This document shows, piece by piece, positions 27,008-35,721 of a stretch of 64,000 nucleotides of DNA. The position numbers and the translations under genes are program-made. Source of the stretch: Phycisphaerae bacterium (lineage in GTDB: Bacteria > Planctomycetota > Phycisphaerae > UBA1845). The notes beneath the pieces were generated by a model. It searched no databases. It was not told where the DNA came from and saw nothing but the letters and a program-made list of their open reading frames with translations. The first letter of the stretch is position 1. Each line of letters begins with the position of its first letter. Location: positions 62,001-126,000 of the forward strand of contig JAJDDQ010000070.1 of the NCBI GenBank assembly GCA_029260215.1, in the 5' to 3' direction.

Positions 27008-30000
27008 ATGATGCGACACTTGCGTTGGTCGATTGTCTTCTGCCTGCCGCTTTTCTGTTCGTGTACCGATGGCGAATTCGCTGATTTCCTGCGCAGCGTT
27101 CCGGCGGAGTTTCTTAGACCGGCCCCGGACGCGCCGCCGCTGGTGGTTCAGGACAGGCCCGAGGACACTGTGCGACCAACACCCGATCGAGCGGCCACCG
27201 TTGGTGTGCGCGTTGTCAATCTTTCGATGCAGGACGCCACGGTCACCGTGCGCATGCAATTGGCTGACAACACGGTGCGGAACACGCTGATCGAAGCAAA
27301 ACGCGGGGCGACGCCTCTGGTGATAGGCCCGGATTTCACAGACATGATCGAAATCTTCGGTCGTCGGGCTGACGGCTCGCTGGTCGGCGATCGCACGCTT
27401 CGCTTCGGGCAGCAGTTTTCGGACGACACGACCGTTGATTACATCGTAACACCCGTCATCGCTCCGCCAGCCGACCAGCCCGTTCCCGATCCCGAGCCGG
27501 AGCCTGAACCCGATCCCGAACCCGACGACAATGGTGATGATGATGGGGAGGACGATGAAGTCGTCATCGGCTTCTTCCCGGACTGCAACCAGAACGGCAC
27601 GCACGATCTCGACGACATCAACCTCGGCAACAGTATCGATTGCAACGGCAACGGCATCCCCGATGAGTGCGAGGGTGAGATTGACGGCGGTACCTGCTGC
27701 TTCGCGATCGATATCGATCAAACGGTAGGCCCGAACAATCCGGAAACCGGCGCCGGCGAGATTGACGTGCCCGGCGGATTCGATTGCTACACGTTTGAAG
27801 GCCAAAGCGGCCAGGAAATTGTGTTCGACGCCCTATTTTCGTCGCCGCAATCCGAGAGTTTTTGCGCAACAGAGTCGTTGCGTTTCGACTGGGGTTGTAC
27901 AGGGCCTAACGACGAAGTTGTGTTTGGTCCGATTCCGTTCAATGTCTTCGGCGATCCAAGGGCCACTCTGCCCGCAAGTGGGACGTACACAATTCTGGTC
28001 GACGCGACGACGATTACCACGGGCACGTACTCATTCCGACTTCGTCCGCCGCCCGAGGATCCGCCCGACCCGACCATACAGATGTTCGCCATCAGTCTCG
28101 GCGATGTGGTCAGCCCTGGCGTGCCGTCGGAGGGGGCCGGTATGATCGAGTCTCCCGGTTCACTGGATATCTACAATTTCAGCATTTCCGGGGAAGGGGA
28201 TGTCGTTTACTTCGACGTTCGCGCCGGTAACTTCGGTTTGCGTTGGACCTGCACCGACGCACTGGCGATGAACGTGTTCAGCAATCAAACGCTCGATGCC
28301 AACAACGATCCGGGCGCGTTTCTACTGATACCCGGCGAATACACCTGCACGGTTTCATCGCCTTTCGGCGGCACGGGCACGTACCAGCTTGCGATTCTTC
28401 CGAACCCCGCACCGCAGACGTTCGCCATCAATTTCGACGAGCCGGTGTCCGTTGACGTACCGGATGCGGGTGCGGGGCAGATTGGTGCCGTCGGTGAAGT
28501 CGATATTTACACGTTCGACACCGCCGTTGACGACTCCGACGTCTACTTCGATGTTGACCAAATGTTCAACGGGCTGAGGTGGCGATGCACCGACGCGGGA
28601 TCGGTTGTGTTGTTCGAGCAACCGATGAATTTCGACCCCGGATTCGTCACGATCCCTCAGGCCGGCACCGTCATGTGCGAGGTATTCAGCCCCGGCGGTC
28701 TAACGGGCTTGCAATACGGCTTCGAGGTGATATCGCCCGTCGCGCCAATGTTTTTCGAAGGCATCCCGTTCGACACATCGATCAGCGGCACGATCGATAA
28801 CCCGTTTGCCGAACACCGTTACGCGCTCACGTCATCGCCGACGTCGGTCTACTTCAACGCGCTCGACGGTTCCGGATTCGACCTCGAATGGGAATTGCAG
28901 GATAGCAGCGGGGGGACCGTGTTCGGGCCTGAGCCGATCGATCCGTCCTTCGATCCGGGTGTGATAGGCCTGGACGGCAACTACACGCTCATTATCACCA
29001 CACCGTTCGGCCAGCTGGGCAACTACGAATTCAAGGTCACCATCGTGCCGGAACCGTTCCTCGCGCTCCTCGCACTCGATACGGTCGTCGACGCCACCTA
29101 CGATCAGCCGGGCCAGGAGCAGGTGTTCTTCTTCACCCCGCCCGCAAGCGGCGACGTATTCTTCGATGCCATCTCAACCGAATCGTCTGGGCTGACCTGG
29201 GAATGCCTGTCCGTGCAGGGGGTCCCCGTTTTTGGGGAGCGCGAATTCGATCCGTTCGACGATCCCGGGCGTTTCGCCGTCGCGCCCGGTGTTGATTACG
29301 GTATTATCATAAGAACGGTCGCCGGTGATTTGGACAATTACCAGTTTCAGGTTCTGTCCGAAATGCCTGTGCAAACAACCGCGATCAACATCGGCGATCC
29401 ACCGATCCAGGACACTTTGGACAATCCGCTCGACGAGCGTCTGTACACATTCACCGTCGATGCGGACACGCGCGTGTTTTTCGACGGTCTGACGTCAGCG
29501 TCGTTCGCGTTGCGCTGGAGTTGCACGGGTGACACGCAAGGCCAGATTTTTGGGAATTTCAATCTCACTTCCGATCCGGGCGAGTTTCTGCTCCCAGCCG
29601 ATAACTACACCATTCGCATCGACACGACTTCCGACGCGACGGGATTCTATTCGTTCCAGGTTCGCGGGCCGCTGCTCACCGAAGAGACGCTCGACATCAA
29701 TATCGGAGATACAGTCAGCATGGATCAGCCGTCAGCCGGCGCGGGACAGCTTGGGCAGTTCGGTGCGATGGACGTGTTCCGCTTCACCGCCAATCCGGGA
29801 ACCGTCGTCTACTTCGACACCATCACAGCCTCCAGTTTCAACGTCCGGTGGAAATGCACCGCCGACGCAAATGGGCAGACGATTTTCTCTGAACGCTCGA
29901 TGTTGTCATCCGACCCGGGCCAGCGCACGTTGGCGGCTGGGGGTGGGTATACGATTAGTGTGGTCAGCCGGACGGACGCACCAACCACTTACGAGTTTGA

Positions 30001-30382
30001 AACCCGCGTGAGCACCGATCGCTGTGAGGACAAGCGGTGTGCGTTTGAAGGAACGGTCGCGTTCGACACGACCCACGCAACGAACGACGGCCCCGGCGAC
30101 TGCCCGGTTACCAACGACATCTGGTACGAATACGTCGCAGCCTGCACAGGCCCGATCACCATCGACACCTGCGGCAGCGACTACGACACGCAATTGGCTG
30201 TGTACGAGGGGTGCGACTGCCCGCCCTCGGAACTGGTCGGTTGCAACGACAACACTTGCGGCAGCCAATCGAGCGTGACCGTCTCTGCCACTGCGGGAAC
30301 CTGCTACACCATCCGCGTGGGCGGCGTGGGGGCTGGCGGCGCAGGAACGCTGACAATCGCCGGATGCTTCGAAGAACAATAA
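27008..30382 (+). CDS. Giant repeat-containing lipoprotein with PPC-like modules
   Basis: 1124 residues from ATG 27008. The N-terminus MMRHLRWSIVFCLPLFCSC has a lipobox-like LFCSC, so it is probably an acylated outer-surface protein. A Pro/Glu/Asp linker (residues 158-180) is followed by a calcium-type motif, DCNQNGTHDLDDINLGNS and DCNGNGIPDECE. Then come about eight modules of 95-120 residues, each with an aspartate-rich strand (IYTFDTAVDDSDVYFDVDQ) and a conserved RW-x-C-T core (LRWRCTDAG, LRWTCTDAL, LRWSCTGDT, VRWKCTADA). The last 120 residues form a different Cys-rich domain (VGCNDNTCGSQSSV). The function is unknown; adhesion or ligand binding is a guess. Confidence 0.82.
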   Translation: MMRHLRWSIVFCLPLFCSCTDGEFADFLRSVPAEFLRPAPDAPPLVVQDRPEDTVRPTPDRAATVGVRVVNLSMQDATVTVRMQLADNTVRNTLIEAKRGATPLVIGPDFTDMIEIFGRRADGSLVGDRTLRFGQQFSDDTTVDYIVTPVIAPPADQPVPDPEPEPEPDPEPDDNGDDDGEDDEVVIGFFPDCNQNGTHDLDDINLGNSIDCNGNGIPDECEGEIDGGTCCFAIDIDQTVGPNNPETGAGEIDVPGGFDCYTFEGQSGQEIVFDALFSSPQSESFCATESLRFDWGCTGPNDEVVFGPIPFNVFGDPRATLPASGTYTILVDATTITTGTYSFRLRPPPEDPPDPTIQMFAISLGDVVSPGVPSEGAGMIESPGSLDIYNFSISGEGDVVYFDVRAGNFGLRWTCTDALAMNVFSNQTLDANNDPGAFLLIPGEYTCTVSSPFGGTGTYQLAILPNPAPQTFAINFDEPVSVDVPDAGAGQIGAVGEVDIYTFDTAVDDSDVYFDVDQMFNGLRWRCTDAGSVVLFEQPMNFDPGFVTIPQAGTVMCEVFSPGGLTGLQYGFEVISPVAPMFFEGIPFDTSISGTIDNPFAEHRYALTSSPTSVYFNALDGSGFDLEWELQDSSGGTVFGPEPIDPSFDPGVIGLDGNYTLIITTPFGQLGNYEFKVTIVPEPFLALLALDTVVDATYDQPGQEQVFFFTPPASGDVFFDAISTESSGLTWECLSVQGVPVFGEREFDPFDDPGRFAVAPGVDYGIIIRTVAGDLDNYQFQVLSEMPVQTTAINIGDPPIQDTLDNPLDERLYTFTVDADTRVFFDGLTSASFALRWSCTGDTQGQIFGNFNLTSDPGEFLLPADNYTIRIDTTSDATGFYSFQVRGPLLTEETLDINIGDTVSMDQPSAGAGQLGQFGAMDVFRFTANPGTVVYFDTITASSFNVRWKCTADANGQTIFSERSMLSSDPGQRTLAAGGGYTISVVSRTDAPTTYEFETRVSTDRCEDKRCAFEGTVAFDTTHATNDGPGDCPVTNDIWYEYVAACTGPITIDTCGSDYDTQLAVYEGCDCPPSELVGCNDNTCGSQSSVTVSATAGTCYTIRVGGVGAGGAGTLTIAGCFEEQ

Positions 30383-30400
30383 GCGCAGGGCAAATTCAGG

Positions 30401-31726
30401 TCAGTGTCCGCGTCGGTCGTCACTTCGAGGGGGGGCGAATTGTTCCTCTTCGGTCGATCCGTGCAGGGCGTTGATTTCGCACGTACCCCCCGTAATGACG
30501 TCGCTGACCGCGTCGAAGTATCCCGTTCCGACAAACTTTTGATGCGTCGTTGCGGCGTAATCGTTCTCTCGGGAATGCTCGAATTCACGGGCTTGCAGTT
30601 GGGCGTAGGCGGTCATGCCCTGATCCTTGTAGCCGAGCGCCAATTCGAACATGCTCAGATTCAACGCATGAAAACCGGCTAACGTAATGAACTGAAACTT
30701 ATAGCCCATCGCACCCAGTTCGCGTTGAAATTTCGCGATGGTTGCGTCGTCGAGTTGGCCTTTCCAGTTGAAAGATGGCGAGCAGTTGTACGCGAGCATC
30801 TTGCCCGGGAACTGCTTATGCATCGCCTCCGCGAAACGCTTGGCTTCGCCAAGGTCGGGGTGCGCAGTCTCGCACCAGATAAGGTCTGCGTAGGGTGCGT
30901 AGGCCAACCCACGCGCGATGGCGGCATCCAGCCCGCCCTTGAATTCGTGGAATCCCTCAGCCGTGCGCTCGCCGGTGACGAACGGTTTGTCGCGCTCGTC
31001 CGCGTCGCTGGTCAGAAGCTTGGCTGCGTTGGCGTCGGTGCGGGCGATGAGAATCGTCGGCACGCCCAATACGTCCGCCGCCAATCGCGCTGCCACAAGT
31101 TTTTCAATGAAGTGTCCGGTATGCACGACGACTTTGCCGCCCATGTGCCCGCACTTCTTGGCCGACGAAAGCTGATCCTCAAAGTGGACGCCGGCCGCCC
31201 CGGCCTCGATCAGCCATTGCATCAATTCGAACGCGTTCAGGTTTCCGCCGAATCCCGCTTCAGCGTCGGCCACTATCGGTGCATGCCAATACGTGCCGCT
31301 GTCGTTCTTGCAGACGCTCTCGACCTGATCCGCACGGGTCAGCGCGTTGTTGATACGGCGCACGACGTTGGGCACACTGTCGCTGGGATACAGACTCATG
31401 TCCGGATACATCCGGCCCGCAAGGTTCGCGTCGGCCGCCACCTGCCATCCGCTGAGGTAGATCGCTTTCAGACCGGCCTGCACCTGCTGAACAGCCTGGT
31501 TGCCGGTCAGCGCCCCCAACGCATGCACGAAATCTTCGGTACCCAGCAGTTGCCATAACCGCTCAGCCGCCAAGCGTGCCAGCGTATGCTCGACGAGCAC
31601 GCTGCCGCGCAGACGCATCACATCCTCGACCGAATACGGTCGCGTGATTCCCTTCCATCGCTCGTTGGTCGTCCATTCATCTTGCAGGTTCTTCGCGACT
31701 TGCTCGCGGTTGCCGTTCAGGTACAT
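30401..31726 (-). CDS. aceA: Isocitrate lyase
   Basis: 441 residues. It cleaves isocitrate to glyoxylate and succinate in the cytoplasm, the first step of the glyoxylate shunt. The active-site loop [11 protein letters not shown] is intact (catalytic Cys in KKCGH), and the second signature [16 protein letters not shown] is present. ATG 31726 is preceded by GAGGAGAAGTCG. It lies 19 bp after malate synthase on the same strand, so the two form an aceBA operon. The shunt lets cells build biomass from acetyl-CoA, which fits the acetyl-CoA-producing microcompartment encoded 16 kb away; that connection is inference. Confidence 0.97.
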   Translation of the reverse strand: MYLNGNREQVAKNLQDEWTTNERWKGITRPYSVEDVMRLRGSVLVEHTLARLAAERLWQLLGTEDFVHALGALTGNQAVQQVQAGLKAIYLSGWQVAADANLAGRMYPDMSLYPSDSVPNVVRRINNALTRADQVESVCKNDSGTYWHAPIVADAEAGFGGNLNAFELMQWLIEAGAAGVHFEDQLSSAKKCGHMGGKVVVHTGHFIEKLVAARLAADVLGVPTILIARTDANAAKLLTSDADERDKPFVTGERTAEGFHEFKGGLDAAIARGLAYAPYADLIWCETAHPDLGEAKRFAEAMHKQFPGKMLAYNCSPSFNWKGQLDDATIAKFQRELGAMGYKFQFITLAGFHALNLSMFELALGYKDQGMTAYAQLQAREFEHSRENDYAATTHQKFVGTGYFDAVSDVITGGTCEINALHGSTEEEQFAPPRSDDRRGH

Positions 31727-31745
31727 CGACTTCTCCTCCTGTCTT

Positions 31746-33344
31746 TCAGTCCAACAATTCGTAACCCGGCAGGGTCATGAATTCGACGAGTTCGTCGGCT
31801 GTGCTCATGCGATCGAACAGCGAAACCGCCTCGGTGAATCGGCCGTCATCGAAGCGTTCCGCACCCAACTCGTCGCGAATGATGTCCAATTCTTCGCTCA
31901 ACAACGATCGAAAGAGTGCGTCGGTCACGCTTCGCCCGTCGTCGAGCACGCCGTTGTCGTGGTGAATCCACTGCCAGATTTGCGATCTCGAAATCTCAGC
32001 CGTGGCTGCGTCTTCCATCAGATTGTAAAGAGGCACGCAACCGTTCCCGCGAAGCCACGCTTCCATGTACCGCACGCCGACGTTGATGTTCGTACGCAGG
32101 CCGGACTCCGTGATCGTGCCCGTGGTCGGTGCCACAAGATCGGAGGCCGTCACCTGCACATCGTCGCGCAGGCGATCGAGCTGGTTCGGCCCGGACATTT
32201 TCGCATCGAAAACGCCCATCGCGATAGGTACCAGGCCCGGATGGGCGACCCACGTACCGTCGTGCCCGTCGTCCGCTTCACGCTGTTTGTCCGCGAGCAC
32301 TTTGGCGATGGCAGCCTCATGCGCCTGCGGGTCGGACTTGATTGGAATTTGAGCAGCCATGCCGCCCATCGCGTGGGCACCGCGCTTGTGGCAGATGCGG
32401 ATGACGTTTTGTGCGTAGGCCCTCATAAAGGGCACGGTCATCGTGACCTGTGACCGGTCCGGCAAAACGCATGCCGCCTTCGTCCTGAATTTCTTGATGA
32501 AACTGAAAATGTAATCCCATCGCCCGCAATTCAGACCGGCGGAGTGGTCGCGCAGCTCGTAAAGGATTTCCTCAGCCTCGAACGACGCGAGAATGTGCTC
32601 GATGAGCACGGTGGCTTTGATGCTCTTTTGCGGGATGTCGAGCGCATCCTGAGCCGCGTTGAAAACATCGTTCCAAAGACGCGCTTCGAGATGGTTTTCG
32701 AGTTTGGGTAGATAAAAGTAAGGCCCCGATCCGCGTTCGAGCAGTGTGTGCGCGTTGTGGTAGAAGTAGAGGGCGAAGTCGAACAGGCTGCCCGAGACGG
32801 GTTCACCGTCAACGAGTATATGCCGCTCCGGCAGATGCCATCCACGTGGGCGCACCAGCAACGTAGCCGTGGCATCGCCCAGGGCGTATTTTTTGCCTTG
32901 CGGGGATTCAAAGGTAATGGTGCGGTTGGCTGCGTCGCGCAGATTCTCCTGCCCCTCGATTATGTTCTGCCATGTCGGGGCGTTGGAATCCTCGAAGTCA
33001 GCCATGAAGCACTTGGCACCGGAGTTGAGCGCGTTGATGACCATTTTGCGATCGGTAGGTCCGGTAATCTCGACGCGACGATCCTGAAGGTCCGTCGGCA
33101 CCGGCGCAATGTGCCAGTCGCTTTCTCGGACGCATTGGGTCTGACTGAGAAAATCAGGACTGCCCCCCGCGTCAAGCTCCTGCTGCCGCACGATGCGCGC
33201 GTTAAGCAGCTCGATACGCCGGGGATTAAACTCGCGATGCAGATGCGCTACGAAGTCCAAAGCACCGGACGTCAAAATGTCCGAATTCGGTTTCGCAGCC
33301 TGCACATCAATTCGGACGCTCTGTTTTTCGTGTTGTGTTGGCAC
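31746..33344 (-). CDS. aceB: Malate synthase A
   Basis: 532 residues, the normal size for the A-type enzyme. It condenses glyoxylate with acetyl-CoA to give malate. Family segments include [34 protein letters not shown] and [16 protein letters not shown]. The catalytic Asp region near the C-terminus ([20 protein letters not shown]) is also present. The start is GTG 33344; an in-frame stop just upstream excludes a longer form, and the ribosome site is weak. It is first in the operon with aceA, so a promoter is expected in 33345-33600. Confidence 0.97.
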   Translation of the reverse strand: MPTQHEKQSVRIDVQAAKPNSDILTSGALDFVAHLHREFNPRRIELLNARIVRQQELDAGGSPDFLSQTQCVRESDWHIAPVPTDLQDRRVEITGPTDRKMVINALNSGAKCFMADFEDSNAPTWQNIIEGQENLRDAANRTITFESPQGKKYALGDATATLLVRPRGWHLPERHILVDGEPVSGSLFDFALYFYHNAHTLLERGSGPYFYLPKLENHLEARLWNDVFNAAQDALDIPQKSIKATVLIEHILASFEAEEILYELRDHSAGLNCGRWDYIFSFIKKFRTKAACVLPDRSQVTMTVPFMRAYAQNVIRICHKRGAHAMGGMAAQIPIKSDPQAHEAAIAKVLADKQREADDGHDGTWVAHPGLVPIAMGVFDAKMSGPNQLDRLRDDVQVTASDLVAPTTGTITESGLRTNINVGVRYMEAWLRGNGCVPLYNLMEDAATAEISRSQIWQWIHHDNGVLDDGRSVTDALFRSLLSEELDIIRDELGAERFDDGRFTEAVSLFDRMSTADELVEFMTLPGYELLD

Positions 33345-33774
33345 GCTGATTCATTCGACAAATTCTGCGAGCGGGATTCGCTCAGGCGTGGGTAACGACT
33401 CTGTTTGCAGGGTTTTCGGGCCTTGGCGGACCGCGCGACGTGCCCGAGCTTCCCGGTACTGAGAAACGAACCGGCATACGAAATGAAGTCGCTATTGAAC
33501 GGTCCGGTTAATAGTTGGGATGGCGACAACTGACTTGCATCAGCCGCCGCCATCCCGAGGGGAAAAGCGTACCGTCGAGTATAAGTCCTAGCTCGCCAAC
33601 AGCAACACCATATTCGGAGAATCGACCAAGCCCGGCAATCCGGGAAGGTACGTGATTTGCCCGGTAGAAACCCTATCGGGTTAATGCCCTGCGCCTCAAT
33701 ATCGTTACATTTGCCCCAAAGCTGTTCCGGGCCTGATCGGAGTGGTTTTCGGTGTTGGGTCGATCGAGGTGAAT
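33345..33774. other. Intergenic region upstream of aceBA, no gene recognised
   Basis: 430 bp between aceB and tRNA-Met. It should contain the aceBA promoter. A palindromic-looking stretch near 33610-33690 (AGCCCGGCAATCCGGG) is visible, but no known operator could be assigned. The ORF on the minus strand here lacks family signals and overlaps the aceB start. Confidence 0.5.
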
Positions 33775-33848
33775 TAGCGGCGACTGGATTCGAACCAGTG
33801 ACCTGCGGGCTATGAATCCGCTGCTCTAACCAACTGAGCTACGCCGCC
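33775..33848 (-). tRNA. tRNA-Met (anticodon CAT)
   Basis: A 74-nt cloverleaf reads from GGCGGCGTAGCTCAGTTGGT. The D-arm is AGCTCAGTTGGTTAGAGC, the anticodon loop TTCATAG and the T-arm CTGGTTCGAATCCAG. The acceptor stem pairs over seven positions with a G1-U72 wobble, and the discriminator is A; CCA is not encoded. The first pair is not the unpaired C1-A72 of initiator tRNA, so this is elongator Met. A lysidine-modified Ile tRNA with CAT cannot be fully excluded. An A-C mismatch closes the anticodon stem at 31-39. Confidence 0.93.
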
Positions 33849-33918
33849 GTGAACACGTCGGGAACAATATGCCCGAACCAGCCGTTTCGTCAACACCTTG
33901 TGCCCGTGCAGCCAAACA

Positions 33919-33955
33919 AAATCGACCTGCCCGAGCGTGTCGGGCAGGTCGATTT
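33919..33955 (-). terminator. Perfect 16-bp hairpin terminator
   Basis: AAATCGACCTGCCCGA pairs exactly with TCGGGCAGGTCGATTT around a 5-nt loop. It lies 63 bp past the stop of the PEP-CTERM gene at 34018 and upstream of tRNA-Met. The A/T ends of the stem give a U-run on either strand, so it may work in both directions. Confidence 0.85.
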
Positions 33956-34017
33956 GGAATCTTTGCTGTTTGAAACTTCGTCGCTTAATCGTGTCGAAGC
34001 GCGTCGGATGCAGCCGA

Positions 34018-34767
34018 TCAGCGACGGCGGCGGGCGACCACGGCGACGGCCATGCAGAGCAGCAGGCCCGTCGCAGGCTCGGGGACGTACACGAGGTTGT
34101 CCAGTGCGCCTGATCCGATGAAGCTGACATCGAGCGAGGCAACGTTGTTGATGTTGAAGCCGGCCTCCATCGCGATCGAGGTCATCAGCCCGGCGATGTT
34201 CGGTGATTCCTGCGGGCCGCCGGTGAAGTCGATCGTCGCAATACCCGGCTCGCCGAATCGCACGTCGCCGGTATAACCGGACGGAACGCCCACGGTGCGC
34301 GTCAGGCCGCCCGTGTCCGTCAACGTGAAGTTCATTAAGTTGTTGTCATCGATGTCGATAACGTCGATGGACGTTAGCGAAACAGGGAAACCTGCGACCG
34401 AAAAATCGAAGTTGATCGCGCCGCCTTCGTTGGAGTCGTTCGGGACCGAGAAGATGTTCCCGCCCATTCCCGGTTGAGACGTGTCTTGCAGGATCAAGAT
34501 GTTCGTCGAATCGACGAGCAAATCCTGATCCAGGCTGTTCGCGTTGGGGCCGAACGGGTTGGAGTCAAAGACGGCTGCACCCAGATTGGGTCCGCTGGAG
34601 GTAATCGCAAAGACCGAACCAAACGCGTTCGGTGCGACCGCCAGTTGGCCGTTGGCGAGCGGCGACAGATCGTCGTCGAAGTCAAAGGTGATGGTTTCGC
34701 CCAGCACGTTCCCACAAAGGAGCGCCGTACCAAGCACGAAGATGAAAGAGATTCTGGAGAAAGACAC
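34018..34767 (-). CDS. PEP-CTERM sorting-domain protein
   Basis: 249 residues from GTG 34767, with GGAGG seven bases upstream. The signal peptide is MSFSRISFIFVLGTALLCGN. The C-terminus VPEPATGLLLCMAVAVVARR plus Arg is a PEP-CTERM tail recognised by exosortase. The centre is a beta-sandwich of unknown function (ITFDFDDDLSPLANGQLAVA, then FDFSVAGFPVSLTSIDVIDI), similar in kind to planctomycete and cyanobacterial PEP-CTERM proteins. It is probably exported to the cell surface. A strong terminator follows. Confidence 0.9.
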   Translation of the reverse strand: MSFSRISFIFVLGTALLCGNVLGETITFDFDDDLSPLANGQLAVAPNAFGSVFAITSSGPNLGAAVFDSNPFGPNANSLDQDLLVDSTNILILQDTSQPGMGGNIFSVPNDSNEGGAINFDFSVAGFPVSLTSIDVIDIDDNNLMNFTLTDTGGLTRTVGVPSGYTGDVRFGEPGIATIDFTGGPQESPNIAGLMTSIAMEAGFNINNVASLDVSFIGSGALDNLVYVPEPATGLLLCMAVAVVARRRR

Positions 34768-35160
34768 AGCAAAGCCTCCTCGAGCGTCGCATGTTCACAA
34801 GGCACACAGCCGCACCGCCGACACACGCCGAGCGGCTGCGGATTTCAAGCGTCCCCGATCCGCAACGCGAAAAATCGCGCACGGCGGAAGCGCCCAGTTT
34901 CTCTCTCTCTGAAATCTCAAGCGTCGCACAGAACGCACGACACTGCCCCTACCCAGCAACGGATCATACCCAGTGTTCAGGCGGTCGGTCAAGACAAATT
35001 TAGCGTTTTGGGCTACGTATGCTCCTGCTTTACATCATATTGCGGCTGGCAATTGATACTTGCGGGCATATTCGGTCCGAAAACGCGATCTGTGTGATTC
35101 GGTGCTCGATTTTTCCGTTATGATCGTTACAGACGTTTCGCAAATACGCTTGGAGACCCG
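34768..35160. other. Divergent intergenic region, promoters expected
   Basis: About 390 bp between two divergent genes. It is visibly more AT-rich near 34980-35130 (TTTAGCG, TTACATCATATTG, GATTTTTCCGTTATGATCG) than the surrounding genes, which fits promoters on both sides. No operator or RNA gene was recognised. Confidence 0.45.
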
Positions 35161-35721
35161 ATGCCGTCACCCATTGCGCATTTTTCTTTGATTATTTTTT
35201 TTAGGCCAAATGTACGTCACGGAGGTGGTTGGACCGGCTGGCGGCGCGCAACGTTTGTCCTGGGGATTGTTTTCGCGTTGATGGCGCCCGACATCGATGT
35301 GTTATTCGGACTCCTCGCCGGTGAGTGCGTGGGGATGTTTCACAACGGCTTCACCCACAGCCTATTTTGCGCGATCATTTTTGCTGCGATCTTTGCGATC
35401 GTCGGTCGGATGCTCTGGCCACTCGCTTGGGTGACGATCTTCCGGTACGCGATGTGCGCCTACTGTTCCCACGTCATCATGGACGCCCTGGTGTGGAACA
35501 GCCGGGGGGTGCAGATGTTTTGGCCGCTGACCGGCGTGCGGGTTGTTTCACCCATCCCGATTTTTCTGGGCGTGCGTCATTCCGTGGGCGCGCCGGTATG
35601 GGTGCATCTCGTGACCGCCGGGACCGAACTGCTATTCGCGGTGGCGGTGTGGCTGGTGTGTCGGATGGTTCGCGATCGAAGTCGCGCGTGTTCCGCAGGG
35701 GCTGCGAACGGGGAGAATTGA
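35161..35721 (+). CDS. DUF457 (YdjM-like) membrane metal-dependent hydrolase
   Basis: 186 residues with four or so membrane helices. The DUF457 pattern is present: a first segment MPSPIAHFSLIIFF, the acidic motif ALMAPDIDVLFGLLAG and the His motif HNGFTHSLFCAIIFA, then a second His in CSHVIMDALVW. Family members are inner-membrane proteins thought to bind metal; the substrate is unknown. The stop shares one base with the start of the MscS gene, indicating coupled translation. Confidence 0.85.
   Translation: MPSPIAHFSLIIFFRPNVRHGGGWTGWRRATFVLGIVFALMAPDIDVLFGLLAGECVGMFHNGFTHSLFCAIIFAAIFAIVGRMLWPLAWVTIFRYAMCAYCSHVIMDALVWNSRGVQMFWPLTGVRVVSPIPIFLGVRHSVGAPVWVHLVTAGTELLFAVAVWLVCRMVRDRSRACSAGAANGEN

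Noticed and set aside
35325-35720. A longer N-terminal reading of the MscS gene
   Set aside because: This part overlaps the DUF457 gene in another frame and is Arg-rich. ATG 35721 has a good ribosome site.
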